Positions 1-7,276 of a DNA stretch of 33,358 bases are shown here, piece after piece. Each line of letters begins with the position of its first letter. Position 1 is the stretch's first letter. Where the stretch lies: positions 1 through 33,358 of the forward strand of contig JAYQVH010000026.1 of assembly GCA_038148375.1 (NCBI GenBank), written 5' to 3'. The notes beneath the pieces were generated by a model. That model had not been told where the DNA came from, searched no databases, and worked only from the letters and a program-made list of their open reading frames with translations. Made by a program: the position numbers and the translations under genes. The stretch is from CAWUEX02 sp038148375. GTDB lineage: Bacteria; Pseudomonadota; Alphaproteobacteria; Rhodospirillales; Rhodospirillaceae.

Positions 1-54
1 CGCGAAGGCGGACGTACCGTCGGCGCCGGCGTCGTCGCTAAAATTATCGAGTAG
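1..54 (+). CDS. tuf: Elongation factor Tu, C-terminal end (partial)
   Basis: The window opens inside a gene whose last 17 codons read REGGRTVGAGVVAKIIE followed by TAG. This is the signature C-terminus of EF-Tu (domain 3), the GTPase that delivers aminoacyl-tRNA to the ribosome. The position directly upstream of rpsJ matches the usual str operon (rpsL-rpsG-fusA-tuf) to S10 operon junction in Proteobacteria. Only the tail is visible, so nothing can be said about the rest of the protein or about a second tuf copy. Confidence 0.93.
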   Translation, partial: REGGRTVGAGVVAKIIE

Positions 55-66
55 GAAACTTAAGCC

Positions 67-99
67 ACGGCACCCCGCGTTCGGGGTGCCGTTTCTTTC
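67..99 (+). terminator. Intrinsic terminator between tuf and rpsJ
   Basis: An 11-bp perfect GC-rich stem (arms 67-77 and 82-92) with a 4-nt loop is followed by the tract TTTCTTTC. It fits a Rho-independent terminator for the str operon. It ends only about 12 nt before the rpsJ start, and no promoter is visible after it, so it may act as a partial terminator or attenuator. Confidence 0.85.
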
Positions 100-111
100 A
101 GGAATGGACCG

Positions 112-423
112 ATGCTAGACAGTCAAAATATCCGCATCCGCCTCAAGGCGTTCGACCATCGCGTGCTCGATCAGTCGATCCGCGAGATTGTGTCGACAGC
201 GAAGAGAACGGGTGCCCAGGTCCGCGGGCCCATTCCGCTGCCTACGCGTATCGAAAAATTTACGGTTAACCGGTCTCCGCACATCGACAAGAAGTCGCGC
301 GAGCAGTTTGAAATCCGCACCCACAAGCGTCTCCTCGACATCGTCGATCCGACGCCGCAAACCGTGGATGCGCTGATGAAACTGGATCTCGCGGCCGGCG
401 TCGACGTGGAAATCAAGCTTTAG
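112..423 (+). CDS. rpsJ: 30S ribosomal protein S10 (NusE)
   Basis: This is a small-subunit protein of the 30S head. It also acts as NusE, which binds NusB and couples the ribosome or antitermination complex to RNA polymerase through NusG. The 103-aa length is the family standard. The conserved segment KSREQFEIRTHKRLLDI and the C-terminal LAAGVDVEIKL are typical. The ATG at 112 is preceded by AGGA at 100-103 (8-nt spacing). It is the first gene of the S10 operon, with rplC starting 10 nt after its stop. The only unusual point is the very short leader: an intrinsic terminator lies just upstream and there is no room for a long L4-responsive leader like that of E. coli. Confidence 0.98.
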   Translation: MLDSQNIRIRLKAFDHRVLDQSIREIVSTAKRTGAQVRGPIPLPTRIEKFTVNRSPHIDKKSREQFEIRTHKRLLDIVDPTPQTVDALMKLDLAAGVDVEIKL

Positions 424-433
424 GATCAGACTG

Positions 434-1219
434 ATGCGTACCGGTCTTGTTGCACAAAAGCTGGGAATGACCCGCGTCTTCAACGACGACGGGCAGCATG
501 TGCCTGTCACCGTTCTGAAGATCGACGGTGTTCATGTCGTTGCTCAGCGCACCGCCGAAAAGGATGGTTATTCGGCCCTCCAGCTCGGTATCGGGACGGC
601 GAAAACCCGTCGTATGTCAAAGGCGCTGCGCGGCCACTTTGCGAAAGCCAAAGTCGAGCCCCGCAAGAAGCTCGTTGAGTTCCGGGTCGACCCTGAAAAC
701 ATGGTCGATGTGGGTGCCGAGTTGTCTGCCGAGCACTTTGTTGTCGGGCAAATGGTCGATGTGACCGGCACCTCTATCGGTAAGGGGTTCGCCGGCGGCA
801 TGAAGCGCCATAACTTTGGCGGTCTCGAAGCGACCCACGGCGTGTCGGTCTCTCACCGCAGCCATGGCTCCACCGGCCAGTGTCAGGACCCGGGCAGGGT
901 GTTTAAGGGCAAGAAAATGGCCGGACACTTGGGTGACCACCGCACCACGGTGCAGAACCTCGAAATCGTGTCCACGGACGCGGAACGCGGTCTGGTTCTG
1001 GTAAGGGGCGCGGTCCCTGGTTCCGATAAGGGCTATGTCCTGATCAAGGACGCCGTGAAAAAGGCGATGCCTGAAGGCTTGCCGCTTCCTGCGGCGCTGA
1101 AGTCGGCCGGAGCCGCTCCGGCTGAAGAGGCTCCCGCTGAAGAGGCTCCCGCTGACGACGCCCCTGCTGGAGAGGCCGAAGCGCCCGCAGCGGACGCCGG
1201 CGAAAAGGACGCTGAATAA
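434..1219 (+). CDS. rplC: 50S ribosomal protein L3 with acidic Ala/Pro-rich tail
   Basis: L3 is an early-assembling 23S rRNA binding protein whose extended loop reaches towards the peptidyl-transferase centre. The core through about residue 220 is canonical, including the FKGKKMAGHLGDH region and the HGSTGQ segment. There Gln149 corresponds to the glutamine methylated by PrmB in E. coli. At 261 aa the protein is about 50 residues longer than E. coli L3. The excess is a C-terminal tail (about residues 224-261) made almost only of Ala, Glu, Asp, Pro and Gly. Part of that tail is encoded by a perfect 15-bp tandem duplication. The stop overlaps the rplD start by one base (TAATG), implying translational coupling. 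Confidence 0.98.
   Translation: MRTGLVAQKLGMTRVFNDDGQHVPVTVLKIDGVHVVAQRTAEKDGYSALQLGIGTAKTRRMSKALRGHFAKAKVEPRKKLVEFRVDPENMVDVGAELSAEHFVVGQMVDVTGTSIGKGFAGGMKRHNFGGLEATHGVSVSHRSHGSTGQCQDPGRVFKGKKMAGHLGDHRTTVQNLEIVSTDAERGLVLVRGAVPGSDKGYVLIKDAVKKAMPEGLPLPAALKSAGAAPAEEAPAEEAPADDAPAGEAEAPAADAGEKDAE
1121..1150 (+). repeat. 15-bp tandem duplication in the rplC tail
   Basis: Two perfect, adjacent copies of GCTGAAGAGGCTCCC (1121-1135 and 1136-1150) encode a repeated AEEAP unit. They are followed by a degenerate third copy, GCTGACGACGCCCCT (ADDAP). Copy number could vary without changing the reading frame. Confidence 0.9.
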
Positions 1220-1836
1220 TGAAGTGCGATATCATCAATCTCGATAGCAAGAGCGTTGGCTCGGTCGAACTGGCCGATACGATCTTCGGCCTCGACGTGC
1301 GCGAAGACCTGTTGCAGCGCGTCGTGCGCTGGCAAATGGCGAAACGCCAGGCTGGCACGCACAAGACCAAGACGCTCGGTGAAATCAGCGGCACGACCGC
1401 CAAACCGTTCCGCCAAAAGGGAACCGGCCGCGCCCGTCAGGGCTCGACCCGTGCGCCGCAAATGCGGGGCGGCGGCAAGGCGTTCGGTCCGGTTGTGCGC
1501 AGTCACGCCCATAGCCTGCCGAAGAAGGTCCGCAAGCTGGGCCTGAAGACGGCGCTGTCGGCCAAAGCCAAATCCGGTGATCTGATCGTCATCGACGAAG
1601 CGAAGTCCGACGGCAAGACCAAGGCCCTGGCCGCGCAAATCAAGAAGCTTGGCTGGACCTCGGCGTTGATCATCGACGGCGCGGAACTGAACGAGCAGTT
1701 CTGCCTCGCCGCGCGCAACATCATTGGTGTCGACATTCTGCCTGAACAGGGCGCCAACGTGTACGACATCCTGCGCCGCCAAAAGCTGGTTCTGACCAAG
1801 GCCGCGGTGGAAAAGCTTGAGGAGCGTTTGAAATGA
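1219..1836 (+). CDS. rplD: 50S ribosomal protein L4
   Basis: L4 is a large-subunit protein that binds domain I of 23S rRNA and whose loop lines the exit tunnel near the L22 loop. The 205-aa length is typical. The tunnel-loop region GTGRARQGSTRAPQMRGGG is conserved, as is the N-terminal nucleic-acid binding segment. In gammaproteobacteria L4 represses its own operon through the S10 leader, but the 5' region seen here is too short for that mechanism. Translation starts at the ATG overlapping the rplC stop and ends overlapping the rplW start by 4 nt, so synthesis is likely coupled on both sides. Confidence 0.98.
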   Translation: MKCDIINLDSKSVGSVELADTIFGLDVREDLLQRVVRWQMAKRQAGTHKTKTLGEISGTTAKPFRQKGTGRARQGSTRAPQMRGGGKAFGPVVRSHAHSLPKKVRKLGLKTALSAKAKSGDLIVIDEAKSDGKTKALAAQIKKLGWTSALIIDGAELNEQFCLAARNIIGVDILPEQGANVYDILRRQKLVLTKAAVEKLEERLK

Positions 1837-2141
1837 GCGCCGACAGCCAAGCAATGGAAAAACTTTACGACGTGATTGTCGCGCCCTTGATCACCGAAAA
1901 GGCGACGATGGGCTCGGAATTCAATCAGGTCGCCTTCCGCGTGCCGATGTGGGCCACCAAGCCGCAGATCAAGAAAGCGGTGGAGACCCTGTTCAAGGTC
2001 GACGTCAAGAACGTCAACACCTCGATTCAGAAGGGCAAAGTGAAACGCTTCCGCGGAGAAATCGGCAAGCGCAACGACACCAAGAAAGCAATTGTCACGC
2101 TGGCCGAAGGCCACTCCATCGACGTGACGACGGGACTGTAG
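1833..2141 (+). CDS. rplW: 50S ribosomal protein L23
   Basis: L23 sits at the exit of the peptide tunnel and is the docking site for trigger factor and SRP. The 102-aa sequence contains the family hallmarks LITEKAT and, after the beta-hairpin loop, KVKRFRGEIGKRNDTKKAIV. The ATG at 1833 overlaps the rplD stop (ATGA). A second in-frame Met (residue 8, before EKLYDVI) is an alternative start that would give a more typical N-terminus, but the coupled ATGA arrangement favours the upstream one. The gene ends 4 nt before rplB. Confidence 0.97.
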   Translation: MSADSQAMEKLYDVIVAPLITEKATMGSEFNQVAFRVPMWATKPQIKKAVETLFKVDVKNVNTSIQKGKVKRFRGEIGKRNDTKKAIVTLAEGHSIDVTTGL

Positions 2142-2145
2142 AATT

Positions 2146-2988
2146 ATGGCACTTAAATCCTACAAGCCGATGACCAACGGGATGCGGGGTCTTGTCCTCG
2201 TCGATCGTTCGGATCTGTACAAAGGCGCGCCGGTCAAAGCGTTGACCGAAGGCCTGACCAAGTCGGGCGGACGCAACAACCACGGCCGTATGACCGTACG
2301 TCATATCGGCGGCGGTCATAAGCGCCGGTACCGCAAGATTGATTTCAAGCGGACCAAGTTCGACGTACCGGCGACGGTCGAGCGTCTTGAATATGACCCG
2401 AACCGTACCGCATTCATCGCGCTGATTAAGTATGACGACGGCGAGCAGGCGTACATTCTGGCGCCGCAGCGTTTGCAGGTTGGGGATCAGGTGGTGGCGT
2501 CCGAATCCGCCGACATCAAGCCCGGCAATGCGATGCCGCTGAAGAACATGCCGGTCGGCACCATCATCCACAACATCGAGATGAAGGCCGGTAAGGGCGC
2601 GCAATTGGCGCGGTCCGCCGGCTGCTACGCGCAGCTGATCGGTAAAGACGGCGGATATGCGCAGCTGCGCCTGTCCTCCGGCGAGCTGCGTCTGGTTCGC
2701 GGTGAGTGCATGGCGTCGGTCGGTGCTGTGTCGAACCCGGACAATCAAAATATCAAACTCGGCAAGGCGGGCCGCAAGCGCTGGATGGGTGTTCGCCCGA
2801 CCGTGCGCGGTGTCGTCATGAACCCGGTTGATCACCCGCACGGTGGTGGTGAAGGCAAGACGTCCGGTGGGCGTCATCCGGTTACCCCGTGGGGTAAGCC
2901 GACCAAAGGTAAGAAAACGCGGTCCAACAAGCGCACGGACGGACTCATCATGCGCAGTCGGCACTTGGCGAAGAAAAAGAGAAAGTAA
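2146..2988 (+). CDS. rplB: 50S ribosomal protein L2
   Basis: L2 is one of the most conserved large-subunit proteins. It is needed for subunit association and for the structure of the peptidyl-transferase region. The 280-aa length is close to the family norm of about 275. Conserved elements include the GRNNHGRMTVRHIGGGHKRRY segment in the N-terminal OB-like domain and NPVDHPHGGGEGK near the C-terminus, which holds the invariant histidine (His229 in E. coli) near the catalytic centre. It lies between rplW (4-nt gap) and rpsS (12-nt gap) in the canonical S10 operon order. Nothing is unusual. Confidence 0.98.
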   Translation: MALKSYKPMTNGMRGLVLVDRSDLYKGAPVKALTEGLTKSGGRNNHGRMTVRHIGGGHKRRYRKIDFKRTKFDVPATVERLEYDPNRTAFIALIKYDDGEQAYILAPQRLQVGDQVVASESADIKPGNAMPLKNMPVGTIIHNIEMKAGKGAQLARSAGCYAQLIGKDGGYAQLRLSSGELRLVRGECMASVGAVSNPDNQNIKLGKAGRKRWMGVRPTVRGVVMNPVDHPHGGGEGKTSGGRHPVTPWGKPTKGKKTRSNKRTDGLIMRSRHLAKKKRK

Positions 2989-3000
2989 CGGAGGGCGCTT

Positions 3001-3279
3001 GTGGTTCGTTCTGTCTGGAAAGGTCCGTTCGTCGACGGCTATCTGCTGAAGAAAGCAGAAGCTGCGCGTGCGTCCGGCCGCAATGACGTGATCAAGATTT
3101 GGTCGCGGCGCTCTACGATCCTGCCGCAGTTTGTCGGCCTGACGTTCGGCGTTCACAACGGGCATAAGTTCGTGCCCGTGCTGGTGACTGAAAACATGAT
3201 CGGTCACAAGTTCGGTGAGTTTGCACCGACGCGGACCTATTACGGCCACGCTGCCGACAAGAAAGCGAAGAGGAAGTAG
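3001..3279 (+). CDS. rpsS: 30S ribosomal protein S19
   Basis: S19 is in the 30S head and forms a heterodimer with S13 facing the intersubunit A-site bridge. The 92-aa sequence starts MVRSVWKGPFVDGYLL and includes the conserved IKIWSRRSTILPQFVG and HNGHKFVPV blocks. The start codon is GTG at 3001, supported by GGAGGG at 2991-2996 in the 12-nt gap after rplB. The product is exactly family length. Only two bases separate its stop from the rplV start, so the two are probably co-translated. Confidence 0.97.
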   Translation: MVRSVWKGPFVDGYLLKKAEAARASGRNDVIKIWSRRSTILPQFVGLTFGVHNGHKFVPVLVTENMIGHKFGEFAPTRTYYGHAADKKAKRK

Positions 3280-3281
3280 TT

Positions 3282-3662
3282 ATGGGTAAGCCGAGCAGAG
3301 AGCGGCGTCTCAGCGACGCCGAAGCGCGCGCCTTTTCCCGGTCGATCCGCGTCAGCCCGCAGAAGCTCAACGTTGTAGCGCAGAGCATTCGTGGCAAATC
3401 GGCGGAAGCGGCCTTGGCGCAGCTCGCCTTTTCGACGCGGCGTGTCTCTCAGGACGTCAAGCGCGTGCTTGAGTCAGCGATTGCCAATGCCGAAAACAAT
3501 CATCAGCTCGACGTCGACAGCCTGGTAGTTGCCGAGGCGTACGTTGGGAAGAGCTTGACCATGAAGCGCTGGCGTCCGCGCGCCCGCGGTCGTGTCGGGC
3601 GGATCGTCAAGCCGTTTAGCAACCTCACGATCATTGTACGTGAGCGCGAGGAGGCCGTTTAA
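3282..3662 (+). CDS. rplV: 50S ribosomal protein L22
   Basis: L22 binds all domains of 23S rRNA, and its long beta-hairpin lines the exit tunnel at the constriction where macrolides act. The 126-aa protein has the family core RVSPQKLNVVAQSIRGK and the hairpin region SLTMKRWRPRARGRVGRIVK. The N-terminus is about 15 residues longer than E. coli L22, as in many alphaproteobacteria. The stop overlaps the rpsC start by one base (TAATG). Confidence 0.97.
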   Translation: MGKPSRERRLSDAEARAFSRSIRVSPQKLNVVAQSIRGKSAEAALAQLAFSTRRVSQDVKRVLESAIANAENNHQLDVDSLVVAEAYVGKSLTMKRWRPRARGRVGRIVKPFSNLTIIVREREEAV

Positions 3663-4342
3663 TGGGTCAGAAAGTTAATCCGATTGGTCTGCGTCTGGGT
3701 ATCAACCGGACCTGGGATTCGCGGTGGTATGCCGGCAAAGACAACTATGCCGACTTGCTGCACGAAGACCTGCGCATCCGCAAATACCTGAACAAGCGCC
3801 TCGCCCAAGCCGGCGTGTCGAAGATCATCATTGAGCGTCCGGCCAAGAAGGCCCGCGTCACCATTCATACCGCGCGTCCGGGTGTGGTGATCGGCAAGAA
3901 AGGCCAGGACATTGAGAACATGCGCAAGGATCTGCAGAAGATGACAGGCAATGAAGTCAGCCTGAACATCGTTGAGATCCGCAAGCCCGAGATCGACGCC
4001 CAGTTGGTGGCGGAAAATATCGCACAGCAGCTCGAGCGCCGTGTTGCGTTCCGCCGCGCGATGAAGCGCGCCGTTCAGGCGGCGATGCGTCTCGGTGCGG
4101 GCGGTATCCGGATCAATTGCGCCGGCCGTCTCGGCGGTGCGGAAATCGCGCGTACCGAATGGTATCGCGAAGGCCGCGTGCCGCTGCACACGCTACGCGC
4201 CGATATCGACTATGGCGAAGGTAGTGCGCACACCACATATGGCGTCTGCGGCGTCAAAGTGTGGGTCTACAAAGGTGACATCATGGAACACGACCCGATG
4301 GCCCAGGATCGCCGGTCACAGGATCAAGCTGCCCGCACGTAA
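3662..4342 (+). CDS. rpsC: 30S ribosomal protein S3
   Basis: S3 lies at the mRNA entry channel of the 30S head and contributes to the ribosomal helicase activity with S4 and S5. The 226-aa protein starts with the invariant MGQKVNPIGLRLG. It has a type II KH domain with the loop VVIGKKGQDIE at about residues 76-86, and the C-terminal domain contains GGAEIARTEWYREGRVPL. The C-terminal tail is short and polar, as usual. Start and frame are fixed by the one-base overlap with rplV. A 29-nt gap with a GGAAG element precedes rplP. Confidence 0.98.
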   Translation: MGQKVNPIGLRLGINRTWDSRWYAGKDNYADLLHEDLRIRKYLNKRLAQAGVSKIIIERPAKKARVTIHTARPGVVIGKKGQDIENMRKDLQKMTGNEVSLNIVEIRKPEIDAQLVAENIAQQLERRVAFRRAMKRAVQAAMRLGAGGIRINCAGRLGGAEIARTEWYREGRVPLHTLRADIDYGEGSAHTTYGVCGVKVWVYKGDIMEHDPMAQDRRSQDQAART

Positions 4343-4371
4343 GGCGGCAGGTGAGTTAAAGGAAGTTTGGG

Positions 4372-4791
4372 ATGTTAAGTCCGAAGCGTACAAAATTCAG
4401 AAAGGCCCACAAGGGGCGCATTCACGGCGTCGCCCAGTCGGGTAACCAACTGAACTTCGGGGCCTACGGCCTGAAGGCGCTGCAGCCGGAGCGCGTTACG
4501 GCGCGCCAGATCGAAGCGGCCCGCCGGGCGATGACGCGTCACATGAAACGTCAGGGCCGTGTGTGGATTCGCATCTTCCCCGATGTGCCGGTGTCGCAGA
4601 AACCCGCCGAAGTGCGTCAGGGTAAGGGTAAGGGCTCGCCGGAATACTGGGCATGCCGCGTCAAGCCGGGCCGCATTATGTTCGAGGTCGACGGGGTTTC
4701 CGAAGCCATCGCGCGCGAAGCCTTTGCGCTGGCCGCTGCGAAGCTGCCGATCAAAACCAAGTTTGTCGCCCGTATCGGGGCGGAGGGCTAA
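4372..4791 (+). CDS. rplP: 50S ribosomal protein L16
   Basis: L16 is a late-assembling protein that organises the A-site finger and helps position the aminoacyl-tRNA elbow. The 139-aa sequence begins MLSPKRTKFRKAHKGR and carries the motif VWIRIFPDVPVSQKPAEVR and the loop GKGKGSPEYW. That loop is close to the site hydroxylated at arginine in E. coli (Arg81). Family length is about 137. The gene is followed after 3 nt by rpmC. Confidence 0.97.
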   Translation: MLSPKRTKFRKAHKGRIHGVAQSGNQLNFGAYGLKALQPERVTARQIEAARRAMTRHMKRQGRVWIRIFPDVPVSQKPAEVRQGKGKGSPEYWACRVKPGRIMFEVDGVSEAIAREAFALAAAKLPIKTKFVARIGAEG

Positions 4792-4794
4792 GTC

Positions 4795-5004
4795 ATGGCG
4801 AAAGCTGAAGAATTACGCGCGAAAAGCGACGACGAATTGTCGAACCGATTGCTCGAGCTGAAGAAGGAGCAGTTCAATCTGCGTTTTCAGCGGGCTTCCG
4901 GTCAGCTGGAAAACACCGCCGAATTCGGCAAGGTGCGCCGCGAAATCGCGCAGATCAAAACCATCCTGCACAGCCGCGGCGATGCCGCATCCGCGCAGGC
5001 GTAA
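4795..5004 (+). CDS. rpmC: 50S ribosomal protein L29
   Basis: L29 is a small all-helical protein beside L23 at the tunnel exit. The 69-aa product shows the family pattern: an N-terminal helix starting MAKAEELRAKSDDEL, then LLELKKEQFNLRFQ, and the conserved TAEFGKVRREIAQIKTIL hairpin. The start ATG follows the rplP stop by 3 nt with GGAGGG (4784-4789) just upstream, inside the end of rplP. Length and composition are normal. Confidence 0.96.
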   Translation: MAKAEELRAKSDDELSNRLLELKKEQFNLRFQRASGQLENTAEFGKVRREIAQIKTILHSRGDAASAQA

Positions 5005-5014
5005 GGAGAGAACG

Positions 5015-5254
5015 ATGCCGAAACGTATTCTGCAAGGGGTCGTTGTCAGCGACAAACAGGACAAGACCATTGTCGTGAAGGTCGAACGCCGCGTCGCGCA
5101 CCCGCTGTACAAGAAGTTCATCAAGCGCTCGAAGAAGTATGCCGCGCACGATGAAAACAACACCTGCAAGGTTGGCGACACCGTTCGCATCCGTGAATGT
5201 CTGCCGCTGTCAAAGAACAAGTCGTGGGAATTGGTTGCGGATGCAACCCAGTAA
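5015..5254 (+). CDS. rpsQ: 30S ribosomal protein S17
   Basis: S17 is an OB-fold protein and a primary binder of the 5' domain of 16S rRNA. The 79-aa product starts MPKRILQGVVVSDKQDKTIVV and contains the family block HPLYKKFIKRSKKYAAHDE and GDTVRIRECLPLSKNKSW. The frame stays open upstream to 4982, but the ATG at 5015 has a strong ribosome site AAGGAG (5003-5008) overlapping the end of rpmC and gives the family N-terminus. Upstream starts would add residues no S17 has. Confidence 0.97.
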   Translation: MPKRILQGVVVSDKQDKTIVVKVERRVAHPLYKKFIKRSKKYAAHDENNTCKVGDTVRIRECLPLSKNKSWELVADATQ

Positions 5255-5290
5255 CCGGGACGAGAGAACGTAGTTTAAGGACGTAATGTC

Positions 5291-5659
5291 ATGATTCAGA
5301 TGCAAACAAATCTGGACGTTGCTGATAACTCAGGGGCGCGGCGGGTTCAGTGCATCAAGGTGCTAGGCGGCTCGAAGCGCCGTTGGGCCAGCGTCGGCGA
5401 CGTCATTGTCGTGTCCGTGAAGGAAGCTATTCCGCGCGGCCGCGTCAAAAAGGGCGATATCCATCGTGCCGTCATCGTGCGCACCGCCAAGGAAGTGCGC
5501 CGCCCGGACGGCACCGCGATCCGCTTTGATCGCAACGCCGCGGTGCTGATCAACAAAACGGGCGAGCCGATCGGCACGCGTATCTTCGGCCCCGTCACCC
5601 GTGAGTTGCGCTCGAAGGCGTTCATGAAGATCGTCTCGCTGGCGCCGGAGGTGCTGTAA
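5291..5659 (+). CDS. rplN: 50S ribosomal protein L14
   Basis: L14 lies at the subunit interface, forms bridge B8 and is the binding site of the silencing factor RsfS. The 122-aa length is invariant across bacteria. The sequence starts MIQMQTNLDVADNSGARRVQC and includes the signature GDVIVVSVKEAIPRG and GTRIFGPVTRELR. A 36-nt gap follows rpsQ; the AAGGA element at 5277-5281 provides the ribosome site. In E. coli this is the first gene of the spc operon. Here no promoter is evident in the gap, so it is probably read through from the S10 genes. The stop overlaps rplX by one base. Confidence 0.97.
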   Translation: MIQMQTNLDVADNSGARRVQCIKVLGGSKRRWASVGDVIVVSVKEAIPRGRVKKGDIHRAVIVRTAKEVRRPDGTAIRFDRNAAVLINKTGEPIGTRIFGPVTRELRSKAFMKIVSLAPEVL

Positions 5660-5973
5660 TGGCCAACAAGTTTAGAAAAGGCGACAAGGTTGTCGTTCTC
5701 GCGGGCCGCGATAAGGGCAAGACCGGTGAGATTCTTAAGGCGTTGCCGCAGGAAGCCCGTGTCATCGTGCAGGGTGTGAATATCGTCAAACGCCACCAGC
5801 GTCCGTCCCAGATGTCCGCGGGTGGTATCGATGAGCGCGAAGCGTCCATTGACGTATCCAATGTCGCCATTCTCGACCCCAAGGAAAACAAACCGACCCG
5901 TGTCGGATTCCGCACGCTCGATAACGGCACCAAAGTCCGGTTCGCGAAGCGATCCGGCGAAGTGATTGATTGA
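5659..5973 (+). CDS. rplX: 50S ribosomal protein L24
   Basis: L24 is an assembly-initiator protein with a KOW motif that binds the 5' end of 23S rRNA. The 104-aa product shows FRKGDKVVVLAGRDKGKTGEI (KOW region, residues 5-25) and VQGVNIVKRHQRPSQ. It starts at the ATG that overlaps the rplN stop by one base. Length equals the family norm of about 104. There is an 8-nt gap to rplE. Confidence 0.97.
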   Translation: MANKFRKGDKVVVLAGRDKGKTGEILKALPQEARVIVQGVNIVKRHQRPSQMSAGGIDEREASIDVSNVAILDPKENKPTRVGFRTLDNGTKVRFAKRSGEVID

Positions 5974-5981
5974 GGCTGACC

Positions 5982-6530
5982 ATGACCGAACCGCGTTTGC
6001 GTCAACATTACAACGACGTCGTCAAGCCAACTCTTCAGGAAGCGTTCTCCTACAAGAACGTCATGGAAGTGCCGAAGCTGGAAAAGATCGTCATCAACAT
6101 GGGTGTTGGTGAGGCGTCACAGGACCGCAAGAAGATCGAAGGCGCTGTGGCTGACCTGACTAAAATCGCTGGCCAGAAGCCAGTGATTACCCGGTCCAAA
6201 AAGTCGATCGCCGGCTTCAAGCTGCGCGACGGCATGATGGTCGGCACGTCGGTCACCTTGCGTCGTGCGCGCATGTACGAGTTTCTTGATCGTCTCGTGA
6301 CGATCGCGCTGCCACGCGTGCGCGACTTCCGTGGCCTCAACGGCAAGAGCTTCGATGGCCAGGGCAATTACAATATGGGCCTGAAAGAACAAATCGTGTT
6401 CCCCGAAATCGACTACGACCAAGTCGACAAGATCCGGGGAATGAACATCACCATTTGCACGACGGCAAAAACCGACGCTGAAGCCAAGGCGCTTCTCGAA
6501 GGTTTCGACCTGCCGTTCCGTCAATCGTAA
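5982..6530 (+). CDS. rplE: 50S ribosomal protein L5
   Basis: L5 binds 5S rRNA with L18 and contacts the P-site tRNA and S13 in the central protuberance. The 182-aa product contains the conserved KIVINMGVGEASQ, TRSKKSIAGFKLRDG and FPEIDYDQVDKIRGMNI blocks. The frame is open from a TTG at 5970, but the ATG at 5982 is chosen because TGAGG at 5971-5975 lies at proper distance and the N-terminus then matches the family (MTEPRLRQHYND). Length is close to the usual 179-185. Confidence 0.97.
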   Translation: MTEPRLRQHYNDVVKPTLQEAFSYKNVMEVPKLEKIVINMGVGEASQDRKKIEGAVADLTKIAGQKPVITRSKKSIAGFKLRDGMMVGTSVTLRRARMYEFLDRLVTIALPRVRDFRGLNGKSFDGQGNYNMGLKEQIVFPEIDYDQVDKIRGMNITICTTAKTDAEAKALLEGFDLPFRQS

Positions 6531-6548
6531 ATCTGGGAGCTCGCTAAT

Positions 6549-6854
6549 ATGGCAAAGAAGAGCGCAGTTCAAAGGGACAAGAAACGCCGCCGCATGGCAG
6601 CGCAGCAGGCCGAACGCCGCGCCAAACTCAAGGCGCTGGTGATGGACCGCGATGCGTCTCCGGAAGAGCGTTTCGAGGCGTCTTTAAAGCTCGCCATTCT
6701 GCCGCGTAATGGTTCGAAAGTGCGCCTGCACAACCGGTGCGAGGCGACGGGCCGTCCGCGAGGTGTTTATCGCAAGTTTAAGCTCGGCCGCGTGATGCTG
6801 CGCGAACTGGCCTCGAAGGGTCAGATTCCCGGCATGGTCAAGTCGAGCTGGTAA
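6549..6854 (+). CDS. rpsN: 30S ribosomal protein S14 (zinc-free type)
   Basis: S14 is a late-assembling head protein near the A site. At 101 aa and lacking a pair of CxxC motifs, this is the long C-minus (zinc-independent) form usual in Proteobacteria. The C-terminus NRCEATGRPRGVYRKFKLGR...GMVKSSW is diagnostic. It has GGGAGC at 6535-6540 as ribosome site and lies 18 nt after rplE. No second, zinc-type copy is visible in the window. Confidence 0.97.
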   Translation: MAKKSAVQRDKKRRRMAAQQAERRAKLKALVMDRDASPEERFEASLKLAILPRNGSKVRLHNRCEATGRPRGVYRKFKLGRVMLRELASKGQIPGMVKSSW

Positions 6855-6866
6855 GGAGAGACAACA

Positions 6867-7265
6867 GTGGCTTTATCCGATCCCATCGGCGATACACTGA
6901 CACGTATCCGTAACGGCCAGCGGGCGCGCAAGACATCCGTCACCGCGCCGGCTTCGAAGCTGCGCGAGAATGTGCTGCGCGTGCTTGAGCGCGAAGGCTA
7001 CATCCGCGGTTTCGAACGCTACAACGTGCGTCCGGGTATCGACGAACTGCGCATTGAATTGAAATACAACGAGGGCGAGCCGGTCATCAGCCGTATCACC
7101 CGTGTATCGAAGCCGGGCCGCCGCGTGTACGCCAAGATCAAAGATCTGCCGCGCGTCTACAACGGCCTCGGCATTTCCATCCTGTCCACGCCCCAGGGCG
7201 TGATGTCGGATCACGAAGCCCGCGACGCCAATGTCGGCGGCGAAGTGCTCTGCCAGGTATTTTAG
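6867..7265 (+). CDS. rpsH: 30S ribosomal protein S8
   Basis: S8 is a primary binder of the 16S central domain and, in E. coli, the translational repressor of the spc operon through a site at rplE. The 132-aa sequence starts MALSDPIGDTLTRIRNGQRA and ends with the signature STPQGVMSDHEARDANVGGEVLC. The start codon is GTG at 6867 with AAGGAGAG (6853-6860) upstream, overlapping the end of rpsN. Whether S8 feedback operates here cannot be judged by eye. Confidence 0.97.
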   Translation: MALSDPIGDTLTRIRNGQRARKTSVTAPASKLRENVLRVLEREGYIRGFERYNVRPGIDELRIELKYNEGEPVISRITRVSKPGRRVYAKIKDLPRVYNGLGISILSTPQGVMSDHEARDANVGGEVLCQVF

Positions 7266-7276
7266 GAACCGCTGTC

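Noticed and set aside
2095..3249. Long open frame (384 codons) on the minus strand opposite rplB and rpsS
   Set aside because: It is antisense to two certain ribosomal genes, its translation resembles no known family, and long antisense frames are expected in GC-rich coding DNA.
4982..5014. Upstream extension of the S17 reading frame
   Set aside because: The added residues are not in the family, and the strong AAGGAG at 5003-5008 serves the ATG at 5015.
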